Assembly: GCA_021442155.1 (NCBI GenBank)
Contig: CM038229.1
Span: forward strand, 66,732,443-66,796,442
Length of the DNA: 64,000 bases
Source of the DNA: Cymbidium sinense
Taxonomy: Eukaryota; Streptophyta; Magnoliopsida; Asparagales; Orchidaceae
Direction of reading: 5' to 3'
Shown here: piece after piece, positions 1 to 10,113 of the stretch
How positions within the stretch are numbered: the first letter of the stretch is position 1
Layout of the letters: every line of letters begins with the position of its first letter
Notes under the pieces: model-generated
Seen by the model: the letters and a program-made list of their open reading frames with translations, nothing else
Told to the model about the DNA's origin: nothing
Database searches by the model: none
Position numbers and translations under genes: made by a program

Positions 1-853
1 ATGTATTTAAAATTGTAGGAAAAGTTAGTTAGTGGCCACCCCCAGGCAGTTGTAAATCCAAACAGTCGGGTGGTTTATCCTCTCTTATGGAGGAAAACCA
101 AATACCCATTTTCTCCTTAGATTTAGATCGTGCTTTGGCCCTCGCCAATGCTCCCTAGATTTAGGTTCTGAGATTGCTACTTCCCTTAGCGGGCTACGAA
201 TATAAGTCCTCACCTCTTAGGCATTACCACAATCTAGTGTCATGGAATCATAAATCCTAGATTTCTAACAAAAATTTAATTTCTCCTCAACTTCAAAAAT
301 ATAAAGCTCAACCATAGGATAGTTTGAGATGCTTACTAGGCTTCTTAGTATCATAAGCACCCCCCCCTTCTTATCTTCCTTTGGCTTCAAAAATAAATCC
401 CTCCTCTTGATCAATCCTACTTAATCTTTTAAAAAAAGAAACCAATTGATTGATAGTCCTATCTTCAAAATCTTTGGACACAATGATCATTTATCTTAAT
501 CGTCCAAAGGAATCATGTTTCTTAAGATGTAATTAACTATGGGGGCTTGCCTCCATAGGGAACTTAACGAACCCGGTATAAAACAAACCCTGCTTTACTT
601 TTCCGTGTAAAGTAGAGGAAGAATCTCTAGTACATTCCGAAGTCCCATAGTCCTTAGGAGTCCTTATTCAGGTAATTAGGACCATTGTAAAGTGGTGACT
701 TCTATCTTTCAAGATAGTACACATTTCCTTAATGTTAAACCTGATCACCCTAATAAGAGCATCTGTCGATCTACGTGGTGTCCCAATAAAGGCATATTTC
801 TTTTTCATTTATCCTTCCAAAGGATAAGTGAAGGTAAGAATATTTTCACCACA
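1..853 (+). mobile_element. 3' end of an F-orientation Tat-type LTR (left edge cut by window)
   Basis: This stretch matches, in the same orientation, the last 0.8 kb before 12975 and before 19586. Landmarks in order are the block with GTCGGGTGGTTTATCC near 65, the CTATCTTTCAAGATAG hairpin near 702 and the GATCTACGTGGTGTCCC block near 766. The reverse complement is seen at 62721-63500, 41853-42700 and 29989-30800. It ends in CACCACA at 847-853, which gives the CA terminus expected of an LTR. The element's internal leader follows directly. No coding function is apparent; the ORFs in it are chance. Confidence 0.8.
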
Positions 854-861
854 GATTTTTC

Positions 862-880
862 TGGCTACTCTACTCGGGAA
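862..880 (+). other. Primer-binding site remnant
   Basis: Eight bases after the LTR end the sequence reads TGGCTACTCTACTCGGG. It starts with TGG, as expected for pairing with a tRNA 3' CCA. The right-hand element has a related but damaged version on the - strand (TTTTTTCGACTCCGGGATGG, about 62696-62717). A T-run between the LTR end and the PBS is shared by both. I did not assign the tRNA species. Confidence 0.5.
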
Positions 881-1279
881 GGTTCCTCTCTCCATCTTTG
901 GTAAATGATTGTTATCTCCAAGTATCGATAGTGAGTTTGTATTATATATGAATCCAAGACTATCTTTCTTTTTCATTGGCACTTAATTTATTTCATCCTT
1001 AAGATAAGCTAGCCAACATCTTTAGGTTTTAGGACCTCACTCTGTGTGGGTCTTAAAACTCCTATTGGATTCCCCAATGGGTAAAAATACAAAATTTAAT
1101 AAAAAGAAATAACTAAATACTTCCTCTTTACCATTTCTATGGTAAGGAAAGGTTCATTTCAAAAATAATGAAAAGAAAAATAAATCCTTTAATAAAAAAT
1201 ATCAATTTCCAAAAAGAACTTTTTCAAAATGCATATAATAAAATGTTTGAATAAAAATTGTCCTCATCTAACAATCTTC

Positions 1280-1900
1280 ATGATTGTTATATGTAGGATC
1301 ATTTTCAAAAATAAAATCCCAACAATCATATTTTGAAAAAAAAAACACACAAATATACTTCATCCAATTTTTTGAATAAAAATTTCATTTTCAAAACAAA
1401 ATGAACAATCACATTTTCAAAAACAAAATCAACAACATCTCTTTTCAAAATAAAATTCCAATAACCATTTTTTCCAAAAGCACATATGAACTTCTTCACA
1501 CAATTCATTTTGATGAAGACTTCATTTTCAAAAATAAAATGCTAACAATCATATTTTCAAAAAGAACAAATGAACTTCTTCACTCAATTCATTTTGATGA
1601 AGACTTCATTTTCAAAAATAAAATTCTAACAATCATATTTTCAAAAGCACAATTTATTTTGATGAAGACTTCATTTTCAAAAATAAAATCCCAAAATCAT
1701 ATTTTTCAAAAGCACCAAATGAACATCTTCATCCAGTTTATTGAATGAAAATTTCATTTTCAAAAATCAAAACCAACAATGATTTTCAAAAATCGAAATC
1801 AATAATCATATTTTCAAAAAGCATAAATGAACATCCTCATTCAATTTATTGAATGAAGATTTCATTTTTAAAACAAAATCAATAATCATCTTTTCAAAAA
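1280..1900 (+). repeat. Leader tandem repeat A (about 65-100 bp units)
   Basis: Imperfect direct repeats sit in the 5' leader of the left element. Each unit carries a TTTTGATGAAGACTTCATTT box, then a run like TCAAAAATAAAAT, then AACAATCATATTTTCAAAA. The box is clear near 1509, 1593 and 1657. GATGAAGACTTCATT is itself partly palindromic (GAAG/CTTC). The array lies between the PBS and hairpin array B. Small ORFs called here on both strands are by-products of the repeat and do not resemble retroelement proteins. Confidence 0.7.
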
Positions 1901-1914
1901 TGAAACACATTTGG

Positions 1915-2960
1915 TTCTTTCATTTAACATACCCAAATTTGCTAAGTGAAGATCCACTTTTCAAAATTAAAAATTCAAACAACATTTGGATATTTCATTT
2001 AGCATATCCAAATTAGCTAAGTGAAGATCCACTTTTCAAAAAAAAAAAAAAATCAAACAACATTTGGATCTTTCATTTAGCATACCCAAATTTGCTAAGT
2101 GAAGATCCACTTTTCAAAATTAAAAATTTAAACAACATTTGGATATTTTATTTAGCATACCCAAATATGCTAAGTGAAGATCCTCTTTTCAAAATCAAAA
2201 TCACGAAAACATGATACACATTTGGATTTCTTTAGCATACCTAAATTTGCTAAGAATCCTTTTTTTCAAAAATCAACAAAAACAAAACCACATTTGGATT
2301 TCCATACCATACCTTAATTTGCTAAGAATCTTATTTTCAAAAATCAACAAAAATATAAACACACTTGGATTTCTTTAGCACACCCAAAATTTCTAAGAAT
2401 CCTCTTTTTAAAACAAAAATTAAAACAAAACACATTTGAATTTTCTTAGCATACCTAAATTTGCTAAGAATCCTATTTTCAAAAATCTTCAAAAACAAAA
2501 CACATTCGAATTCTTCATTTAGCATAACCAAATTTGCTAAATGAGGATTCCATCTTCAAAATCACACATGATTCACAAAACAAAGCAAACAATAGGAAGA
2601 AGAAATTATTTTCAAACACCTCACCTAGCATACTTAAATTTGCTAAGTGAGTAAATTCCAAAACCACAAATTAAAACCAAATCAATTGACCCTTTACTTT
2701 AACATACTCAAATTTGTTAAATAAAGGGTCATCAAACTCAAAAAATCAAAATCAAATATGAACCTATGGAAGCATCAATCTCTTCAAAAATATTTGAACC
2801 CATTTTCAACATACACAAATTTGTTGAAAATGGATTCTACATTCAAACATCTCCTTTCCAATCAACTCCAAAATCTCTATTATAAATTCATTTGAGCTCC
2901 ACTTAACACTTTCAAGTTGTTGAGTGTGGTTTCAAATTCTAAATCAAAATTCAAAAAAAA
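1915..2960 (+). repeat. Leader hairpin array B, about 13 units
   Basis: About thirteen spaced units each form a short inverted repeat around a loop close to TACCCAAATT. Examples of the two arms are TCACCTAGCA / TGCTAAGTGA at 2621-2650, CCCTTTACTTTAACA / TGTTAAATAAAGGG at 2690-2728 and CCATTTTCAACA / TGTTGAAAATGG at 2800-2833, the last a perfect 12-bp stem. Stems differ between units but remain paired, and the loop hardly changes. The spacer is rich in ATTTTCAAAA. The same array, same strand relative to the element, occurs in the right-hand copy (61009-62180, - strand). This looks like a structured RNA leader; its function is not known from sequence. Confidence 0.85.
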
Positions 2961-3034
2961 TCAACAAAGCAAAAATCTGATTCAAACTTGTTTTTCAACA
3001 TTGTAGACTTTCAGTTAGCTTTCAATCAGTTCAG

Positions 3035-4944
3035 TTCAATGACAGCATAGAGATATGTCTTCACATTTCCTCATGGGATGGATTTGGCCTTGGATCAAGC
3101 CAACCATCTATGATCTAACTATGCCCACCTCATCCACTTTGGCTAGGGCTTTGAGGGGGCTCAGATTACATGTGAGGGAACCTCCCCACCTCATAGAGCG
3201 CAGACCGGTGGGAGTGGTCATCAGTTGAGTTACCATGATTCTAAGATTCCTCATTAAAGAGGAAGGCTGCAGCTTCCCACAGTAGAGTGTGGCTGCACCA
3301 GGCCCCCTGTTTCCCCTTGCGCCCAGCAAGCAAGACCCACTCATTGGGCACCTTCCAAGGGGAAGGCTCCCATGTGGGATTGTCTCCTCTACCTTCTGGG
3401 ACAGTCTGCTTCCCATATTGCCGACCTTGACTCGAGAAATAAGAGCTGCATGATCAAGCGGTATCACACTCGCACTGCGAGGGAGTTGGAGAAAGTTTCT
3501 TAGGCTGTCGTGGAGGAGTCACCTAGGGTAGTGTCTCCTCTCATTACAGAGAATATGTTTCACCCCCCTCTCTAGTTTTGATAGAGAGGATGTTAGGAGG
3601 ATTTTAGCTTCACCTCCACTAGTAATTCATTTTCAAGCTCCTATTAGTGAAAGGAGGAGGTTGTACGCTGGCCTAAGGTCAGTTCTTCATCGAGACGGCA
3701 GAGCCTACAGATGATCAAAGTTTGATGCTCAATTTGATTTGAGATCAGTTATTCCCCACAGCGTGGGTGGATAGATTAGACAAGAGAGGGTCAGGGAGGC
3801 TCGTACATCAGTTCATGTTACCAATCAGGAGCGGCAGAGGTATAGCTGACAGTGAGCTACCTCTGCACTTGTGTACTTTCTTGATCGACGTGCTACCCGC
3901 ATTGATCATACTGATAGTATCTTACTAACGGGGACTACCCATCATAGGAGAGGAGCTCCTATTTAGAGAGAGTCGATGGTGCCTCCACCACACCGCTCTA
4001 CTCCACACCCACTGTCTCCCATACATGTTCCAGCATATACTATTCCACCAAAGGCCATGAAGGTCACATCTAGGGAGAAGAGAGCCCCACTGGTGATCCG
4101 GCTATGACTAAGCGATCCCGTTCCATCTACACCACCTACTATGGAGAGGCTAAGCTCTCCTGCTTGACCTTATGCCCTAATTCTGGTGAGGAAGGAATGG
4201 AGACCTCAGAGTATCATAGTCATTCCATCACTACCACCACCTCAGTAGGCTATGCAGATTGCAGCAGTAGAGGGAGGAGGAGATAGTTCAGTCATCCCCA
4301 TGGTTATAGATCCTCCTAGGAGTACTACTCCATCCAAATCCAGTGATATCCAAGAGCATCTTTCTTCTAGTGAGCGTAACCCTCATAAAGTTAGCTCTCT
4401 AGCAATAGTATAGGTTAGATGCATTTTTATTCATGACAGTGATCCTACTGTCAGTCAGCCTCGATCTTTTATAAATGTTTAGTTGGATCAATCCCTAGAT
4501 GACATTATGGTTCCGTATCTAGTGGATAAGAAAGGAATCTTAGGATATGTCTGGTCTGATTTAGAGGATGAAAAGATTAGTTTTGATCTAATAAGGATGA
4601 TCTGTTAGAGGATTCAGTGGGATTTCACATGGTAAACACTGGGATTGCTTGATCGAGACTTTGGAAGGTGATGTGAGCAGACATACGAACCCAACACCTC
4701 CACAAAAGCAAAAGAATAAATAAATAGATAGGATGGGGAAGTAGCTTGAGGATTTTCTAGCAACTATTTTAGCACTTCAGAACTAAGCCTCGATAGTTCA
4801 TCGTACTATAGCTGAGACAAGTCAGCCAGAGTTGGTGCATGTCTTGGATCCAGCCATGACTTTACCTCAAGTAGAGTGGGAAGCACTAGTTTTTATAAGA
4901 AGGTAGTGGATAGTACCTCCATATAGGAAAAGGACATCAAAACC
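3035..4944 (+). pseudogene. Degenerate gag N-terminal / leader ORF region, left element
   Basis: GC content rises here and the reading frame is broken by many stops. The region is collinear with 59090-60650 on the opposite strand of the right element. Just upstream of the gag core both copies encode related short peptides (VVDSTSI-stop-EKDIKTMVEQ here, VVDDTSMQERDIKHMVEQ there), so the original gag started well before 4945. Whether the 5' half was the gag N terminus or the separate ORF1 found ahead of gag in Ogre-type elements cannot be decided. The - strand ORF over 3108-3467 is an antisense shadow. Confidence 0.5.
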
Positions 4945-5409
4945 ATGGTTGAGCAATATGTGGGAGAAGCGTTGGCTCAAGCACAAGGAGGATCATCGGT
5001 TCTAAAGGATGGACCCTACCTAGAGGAATTCGATACCATCCAATATTCTAAAGGTTTTGTGCCACCTTCTTTTAAGAGTTTTAATGGCAATGGGAACCCA
5101 AAGCAGCATTTAGCTCATTTCAGGGCCAATTATTACAATGCCAGTGGCAGTGATGCCTCACTCTTCCGTCTCTTTGTCAGGAGCTTAGCAGGCATAGCCT
5201 TCGGTTGGTACGCTGAACTCCCCAATAGTTCAGTGAAGGCTTTTGCTGAGTTGGAGCAACTCTTCATTAAGAGATTTATTGGAGCTCAGCAGAGGGTGAC
5301 TATAGGTGATCTCGTTGTAGCTCAACAATGCCATGGTAAGTCCCTTGTTGATTATATTCTCAGATGGCATAATTTGAGTATGAAATGCGAACCACAATTG
5401 TCTGAATAG
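4945..5409 (+). pseudogene. gag: gag core fragment (retrotransposon gag domain), left element
   Basis: A 154-codon open stretch holds the core of a Ty3/gypsy Gag capsid domain, which would assemble the particle. Diagnostic segments are FNGNGNPKQHLAHF (about residues 47-60), LFRLFVRSLAGIAFGWY (about 73-89), LEQLFIKRF (about 101-109) and SLVDYILRWHNLSMKCE (about 132-148). The frame is closed upstream by a TAG at 4924-4926, so the Met at 4945 is internal to the original gag. The fragment ends at 5409, where the sequence jumps to the 3' UTR of an oppositely oriented copy. The zinc-knuckle part is therefore missing. It is more intact than the homologous gag at 58690-59030. Confidence 0.85.
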
Positions 5410-6509
5410 CTAAGGGCTTGATCCAAAACCCTGGAGAAGATGACATAGCTAGTCATATATCAAATAAGTATTCAGTGGATAACTCAAGGAGAAAGTGTGG
5501 GGACTCACATCTGCTAAGAGTGGTGTATCCACCGGGTGAGTCACTGTCAACATAGCGAACATCAACCAACCTAAGGTGCCCATCGATTTGCAATAATCAA
5601 CCTAGGAAGAAAGCTTGGGGACTCACATCCTCCTATAGGGGAACTAATTGTTGGGATAATCTATCTTCAGCTCGACAAGTACTATCTGACCTAAGGTGAC
5701 TATTGAGTAAATGCTACTGAAGGACTTATGTCAACTCAAATGTAGTCAAGAGGAAAGGAGCCTCTAGGGGACTTACCCTAAAATCTCAAATATACTCGAC
5801 CTAGTCAAATTATGATGATTAGTTTAAGAAGGAAGCACGGGGACTCACATCTTATTAAATAAAATCAACACGAGGTAGCTTACTGGCTAGGCAATGAAGT
5901 CTACCAAACTAACAAGGCACTCATTAATTTATAATGGTCAAGTTTAAGAAGAAAGCGCGAGGACTAACATCTTCCAAACAAATGACCACTAGGGTGACAT
6001 ACTAGCAAGGTAGCATGTAAACTCGACTTAGAGCAACTAATGAGTAAGTGTCATAGGGGGCTTGCTCCCACATCAAAATAGCCCGAGATAAAGGTTATGT
6101 GTTTATTTTTGTGCTTGTGTTAAAGGGAATAGGATGCCGCTTAGGTTATCTCACACCTACCCTAAACACACTTGGGGAATTGGATGAAATGGTGCCATGG
6201 ATGGAAACAAGAATTTTCACCAAGAAAGGATGCCACTTGGGTTCTCTTACACCTAACTAAGTTATGTTAATAGAAATAGAATGCCACTTGAGTTCTCTCA
6301 CACCTATTCTAGTAGCACCAGGGAATTGTGTTTGATTGCGTTTGTATTATGAAAGAGGGATAGGATGCCTCTTAGGTTGTCTTACACCTATCCTAGACAC
6401 GTCATGGTGGATTCGCAAGACAAGCAAACAATGCTTCAAAAGAAGAGAAGATTTTAATGAAATGGAATCAGATTTTTATTCTTTCATTGATAATTATTTT
6501 AAACATATT
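5410..6509 (-). repeat. 3' UTR of the left pol copy, with two sets of tandem repeats
   Basis: The region is collinear with 51600-52567 beside the right pol. Near 5487, 5606, 5831 and 5950 a box like GAAGAAAGC...GGGGACTCACATC recurs at roughly 110-220 bp spacing. Between 6128 and 6400 a second family recurs four times (near 6130, 6228, 6280 and 6363), with a core like GGATGCCACTTGGGTTCTC followed by ACACCTA. Repeats between integrase and the 3' LTR are typical of Tat-group elements. No 3' LTR follows on the left; the + strand gag of another copy is joined here instead. Confidence 0.7.
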
Positions 6510-7684
6510 TTATGGGTAATATTTCTTCAAATAGAGCCCATTAATTAGAAGCATCAGGTGTTCCACTTTATAATCAATGAGAAAATAGGATCCTCCTTGG
6601 TAAGCCTTCTCTATAACATAGGGGCATTCTGAAGTGGGTTCAAACTTGCCTCCTATATTTTGATAGGAAATAATTGGTCTCCTTATTACTAACATAAGTT
6701 ATTCTACTTGGAAAGACCTAGGGTGAACTAGCTTGTTGTGAGCTTGAATCATTTTGTCCTTGTACAACTTGAGGTTCTGGCACACCCGTAGGTGACTCTC
6801 CTCCAAACTTTTGAGCTCTTCTAACCATAACTTTGCATTCTGCTCTATACCAATCTTGCTACCCAATGCTATCCTTAGTGATGGGAATTGAACTTCTAAA
6901 GGTAGAACGACTTCAGACCCATACACTAAGAAAAATGGGGTAGATTGAGTTGGGGTTCGGTATGTGGTGCGGTATGCCCACAAGGCTTCAACCAACTGCT
7001 CATTCCACTACCGCTTGTTATCATCAAGTATCTTCTTTAGTATTTGGATGAGAGTTTTATTGAATGCTTCTGGTAGGCTATTTGCCCTGGGGTACTAGAT
7101 GGTGGAGTGTCTCTAATCTATACCATGTCTTCTGGCGAAGGTGTTAATCTTGATATTTTTGAATGTAGTACCATTATCGAATATAATTCATTGAGGCACC
7201 CCAAACCTATATATGATATGGTTCCTGAAAAACTGAAGCACATGCTGAGTTGTGACCTCTCTGAGTGGGATTTTCCCTGCCCACTTGGCTAAGTAGTCAG
7301 TGGCATCTAAGATGAACCGATGACCCTTGGAAGGAGGATTGATTGGACCCACAAAGTACCCCAACACTCAAATGGCCATGAGACCAATGTAGGGTGTAGA
7401 ATATTGAGTGGTTGATGTAAGACCACACCGTGTACCTAACACTGATGGCATCTACTAGCTACATCCATATAGTCTGTAATCATTGAAGGCCAGTAGTATC
7501 CTAGTATCTTGATCTTCATCTTCATCTTCAAACTGGATTGATGCACTCTGCATAGAACTGAATGTATCTCGGTTACAATGCCATGGGCTTCATGTTTATG
7601 TAAACAACATAACCACATTTGATCAAAGGATCGTCGGTATAGGGTGCCATCCACGAGAGCATAGAAGAGAGCTCTATGTTTCAC
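6510..7684 (-). pseudogene. Integrase domain, left pol
   Basis: The N-terminal zinc-binding region (7684-7436) shows DGTLYRRSFD, the EAHGIVTEIH block, LGYYWPSM and RCHQC, giving an HHCC-type module. The catalytic core can be followed through frameshifts: ILDATDYLAKW near 7290-7325, IIFDNGTTFKN near 7159-7192, and the PEAFNKTL segment near 7060. These supply the D, D and E positions. The C-terminal part (6995-6510) has EALWAYRTTYRTPTQ and a GPF/Y-like tail ending LLINGLYLKKYYP. In the tail the usual WEGPY reads SECPY, so a glycine of the GPY motif is lost. Function would be insertion of the cDNA; this copy is broken. Confidence 0.85.
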
Positions 7685-7930
7685 CTGTTGGGTTTATGAC
7701 ATTTCTTGAGGTAGTTTGTTGGTGTTCAAATAGTCTATGAATAGTTGCCTCCAATCTAGCTCCTTATCCTTATAGGCAATGATAACCTCCCCTTTAAGAG
7801 AAAGTCTCTCAATGAGTTCAGCATCAATAAGGGATAGGACTTGTCTGACCCTTATTGGAATGGATTCATCTTTCGGGCATGTCAATTCTTTGTCAAGTTT
7901 AGCCAAAGCATCTAGTACTATGTTCTCTAC

Positions 7931-8290
7931 TTAGGGAACCTTATAGATGGAGACTTTAGGGAGTTGGGCCAACAGTTTCATGGTATACACGTGGTAATGA
8001 TGAAGCTTGGGTTTAAGAACCTTGTAGGTCCCGATAATTTGGTTGATGACCAACTGAGAATCCCTATAGATGTTGATGCTCTTGACACACACTGTGATGA
8101 CTAACTCTAGACCGACAATCAAAGCCTCATACTCAGCTTCATTGTTGGTGCAGGGATTGCAGAGATAGTATGAGAATCTCATCACATCGTGACCTGGAGT
8201 TAAGAGAACTATTTCTACCCCTGCCATTCCTGGAAGGGTAGATCGTGGTGCTTCTCCTTTATGAAAAGAAACTGCACCATCAAAATACAT
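7931..8290 (-). pseudogene. Second, archaeal-type RNase H (aRH), left pol
   Basis: The 119-residue stretch starts with MYFDGA and contains NNEAEYEALIVGLE (about residues 50-63) and YRDSQLVINQI (about 75-85). These are the three acidic positions (D, E, D) of RNase H type I in the RVT_3/archaeal style. A second RNase H of this kind next to integrase is the hallmark of the Tat lineage and is absent from Athila and chromoviruses. All three acidic residues are retained. It lies between the RT-linked RNase H and the integrase. The right element keeps its start (MYFDGAT, near 54270-54291) but is frameshifted after it. Confidence 0.88.
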
Positions 8291-8296
8291 CTCCCA

Positions 8297-8788
8297 TCAG
8301 TAGTTGTCAACCTCCCCTAAGTTCATGATTTGTTTGTTAGGGAGATCGTCACTAAGCAAAGAGTCAGCAGGCAGTGGGTGTGATGCTAAGAAATCTTCTA
8401 GTGCTTGTGCTTTAATCGCACGGAGGGGTAGGAATGTGATATCAAATAGTGAGAGAATCATGGACCAATATGCCAAACGTCTGGATAGCATTGGACGTGT
8501 CATGAGATATTGTAGTGGATTGATTCTAGAAATCAAGTTCACCTTATAAGAAAGCATATAGTGCAGTAGCTTTCGGGATGCAAAGATCAAAGCTAGGCAA
8601 TGTTTCTCAATAGGTGGATAGTTCGCTTCAGCAGGAATCAAATGACGGTTAAGGTAGTAGAGAGCACTCTCCTTCCCTTCATCATTGGCTTCGACCAACA
8701 AAGCATCGAGGGAGTCATCCAATGCAGTAGTATAAAGGATGAGTGGTCTGCCTAGTATAGGGGCCGCTAGAATTGGCAGCTTCACCAA
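8297..8788 (-). pseudogene. RT-linked RNase H domain, left pol
   Basis: A 163-residue open stretch matches the gypsy RNase H that follows RT and degrades RNA in the RNA-DNA hybrid. Recognisable segments are LPILAAPILGRPLILY (about residues 4-19), the ALYYLNRHLIPAEANYPPIEK block (near 42-62), CLALIFASRKLLHYMLS (about 64-80) and the C-terminal QALEDFLASHPLP (about 127-139). Adjacent copies of the second RNase H and of RT keep the normal order. The frame is still open across the domain, unlike the same region of the right copy. Confidence 0.85.
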
Positions 8789-8789
8789 A

Positions 8790-9715
8790 TACTACTTGAT
8801 ATCTTGAAAGGCATGTTAGCACTTGTCATCCCACTTAAACTTGGCATCCTTTTTGATAAGTGTTGAGAATGGCTTGCATCTCCCCGATAGGTTGGAAATA
8901 AAGCATCTCAGATACGCCAACCATCCTTAGAAGGATCTGAGTTGAGTTAAACTTTTAGGACGTGGCATTTCTAAGATAGCTTTGATCTTTTCTGGATCTA
9001 TTTCTATTCCCTAGTGTCGAACAACAAACTCAAGGAATTTCCCTGAAGCTACTCTGAATGCACACTCCAGGGGATTCATTTTGACGTTATATTATCTTAA
9101 CTATTCAAAAACTACTCTCAAGTCAAAGAGATAGTTTTCCTTTTCTTTGCTTTTGACTTCTAAATCATAAACATAGCACTCAACCTGATGATGGATAAGT
9201 TCATTGAAGATCTGAGTCATGGCCCGTTGGTATGTGGCACCAGCATTTTTAAGGTTGAAAGGCAGATCCTATAATAATAGATTCTAATCAAGATTTGAAA
9301 GTAGTGTTTCTTTCATCCTCGGGGGCCATTTTGATTTGGTTGTAGCCAAATGGCACATCCATGAAGGAGAATATTGCATGAGATGAGGCGATGTCCACCA
9401 TTAATTCTAGTATAGGAAGAGGAAACTCATCCTTAGGACATGCCTTATTTAAGTTTCTGAAATTGACGTAAATATGAATTTGGCCATTCTTCTTCTTAAT
9501 TTGGATGACACTGGCTAACCAGGTAGGGAATTTTTCTTCCCTAATGAAACTAGCATCGATCAGTTTCTTGACTTCAGAAATGACCTATTATTCGATTTCA
9601 AATTGCATGCGTCTAGGAGCTTGCTTGATAGGGTTAACACTAGGGTCTATTACTAGTTTGTGGACTACTATGTCAAGAGATAATCAGGGCATTTCTTCAT
9701 AACTCCATGCAAAGC
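8790..9715 (-). pseudogene. Reverse transcriptase domain, left pol
   Basis: The domain is entered through FAWSYEEMP (coded around 9687-9713), the usual start of gypsy RTs in the Tat/Athila group. Farther on come VKSKEKEN, KMNP.ECAF and GKFLEFVV, all standard RT palm/thumb segments. The catalytic box reads YVYD (9164-9175) where active enzymes have YVDD, so one catalytic aspartate is lost. In-frame stops lie on both sides, for example shortly after VVFE and after VVRH. This copy is inactive. Family assignment is firm from the flanking domains. Confidence 0.85.
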
Positions 9716-10113
9716 AGTCCTTAAACTCAGTTAATAGCCTAACTAAGTCATTTATTTCTTCTTCATTCAGCAACAAACTGATGTATATCGAGCATGGATT
9801 TTCTTCCATTGTGAGGTTGATTTCTTTAAGCTTGTCAATTATTGAACGGATCTCCTCTTCAAATTCTGGCAGTATATTTCTAATTTGGAGATAATATGGA
9901 TCATCTAAAGTTTCTAAACACACATCCTTATGAGAGTTGGTTTGGTGTGAAAAGAACCTACCAGACTTCAAATGATTGTTGATAACTAAGTAGTAATCAT
10001 CGTCATTGATTGGACCCACTCTACTGAATCCTAGTCCTGATCTTGATTGTGCATCCCTGACTCTATTGTTCCATACCTTTTTGAAGTACTCTAACCTATG
10101 CTTAGACCTGACT

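Larger units (their letters stand above)
6510..10113 (-). pseudogene. pol: pol of a Tat-type Ty3/gypsy element (RT, RNase H, second RNase H, integrase), broken
   Basis: This is the replication polyprotein of an LTR retrotransposon on the - strand, split by several stops and frameshifts. Reading 5' to 3' on the - strand gives a linker (about 10113-9715), RT (about 9715-8790), RNase H (8788-8297), archaeal-type RNase H (8290-7931), a linker (7906-7694) and integrase (7684-6510). It is collinear with the right copy at 52568-55990. Homology to that copy stops at about 10113, after the sense-strand sequence for a region before the RT. From there the DNA is F LTR. The open frame that starts at 10205 therefore has about 30 chimeric N-terminal residues encoded by LTR antisense. 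It cannot be functional. Confidence 0.9.

Noticed and set aside
3108..3467. 119-codon ORF on - in the left gag region
   Set aside because: It is antisense to the degenerate gag/ORF1 region, and the homologous region of the right element does not keep this frame.
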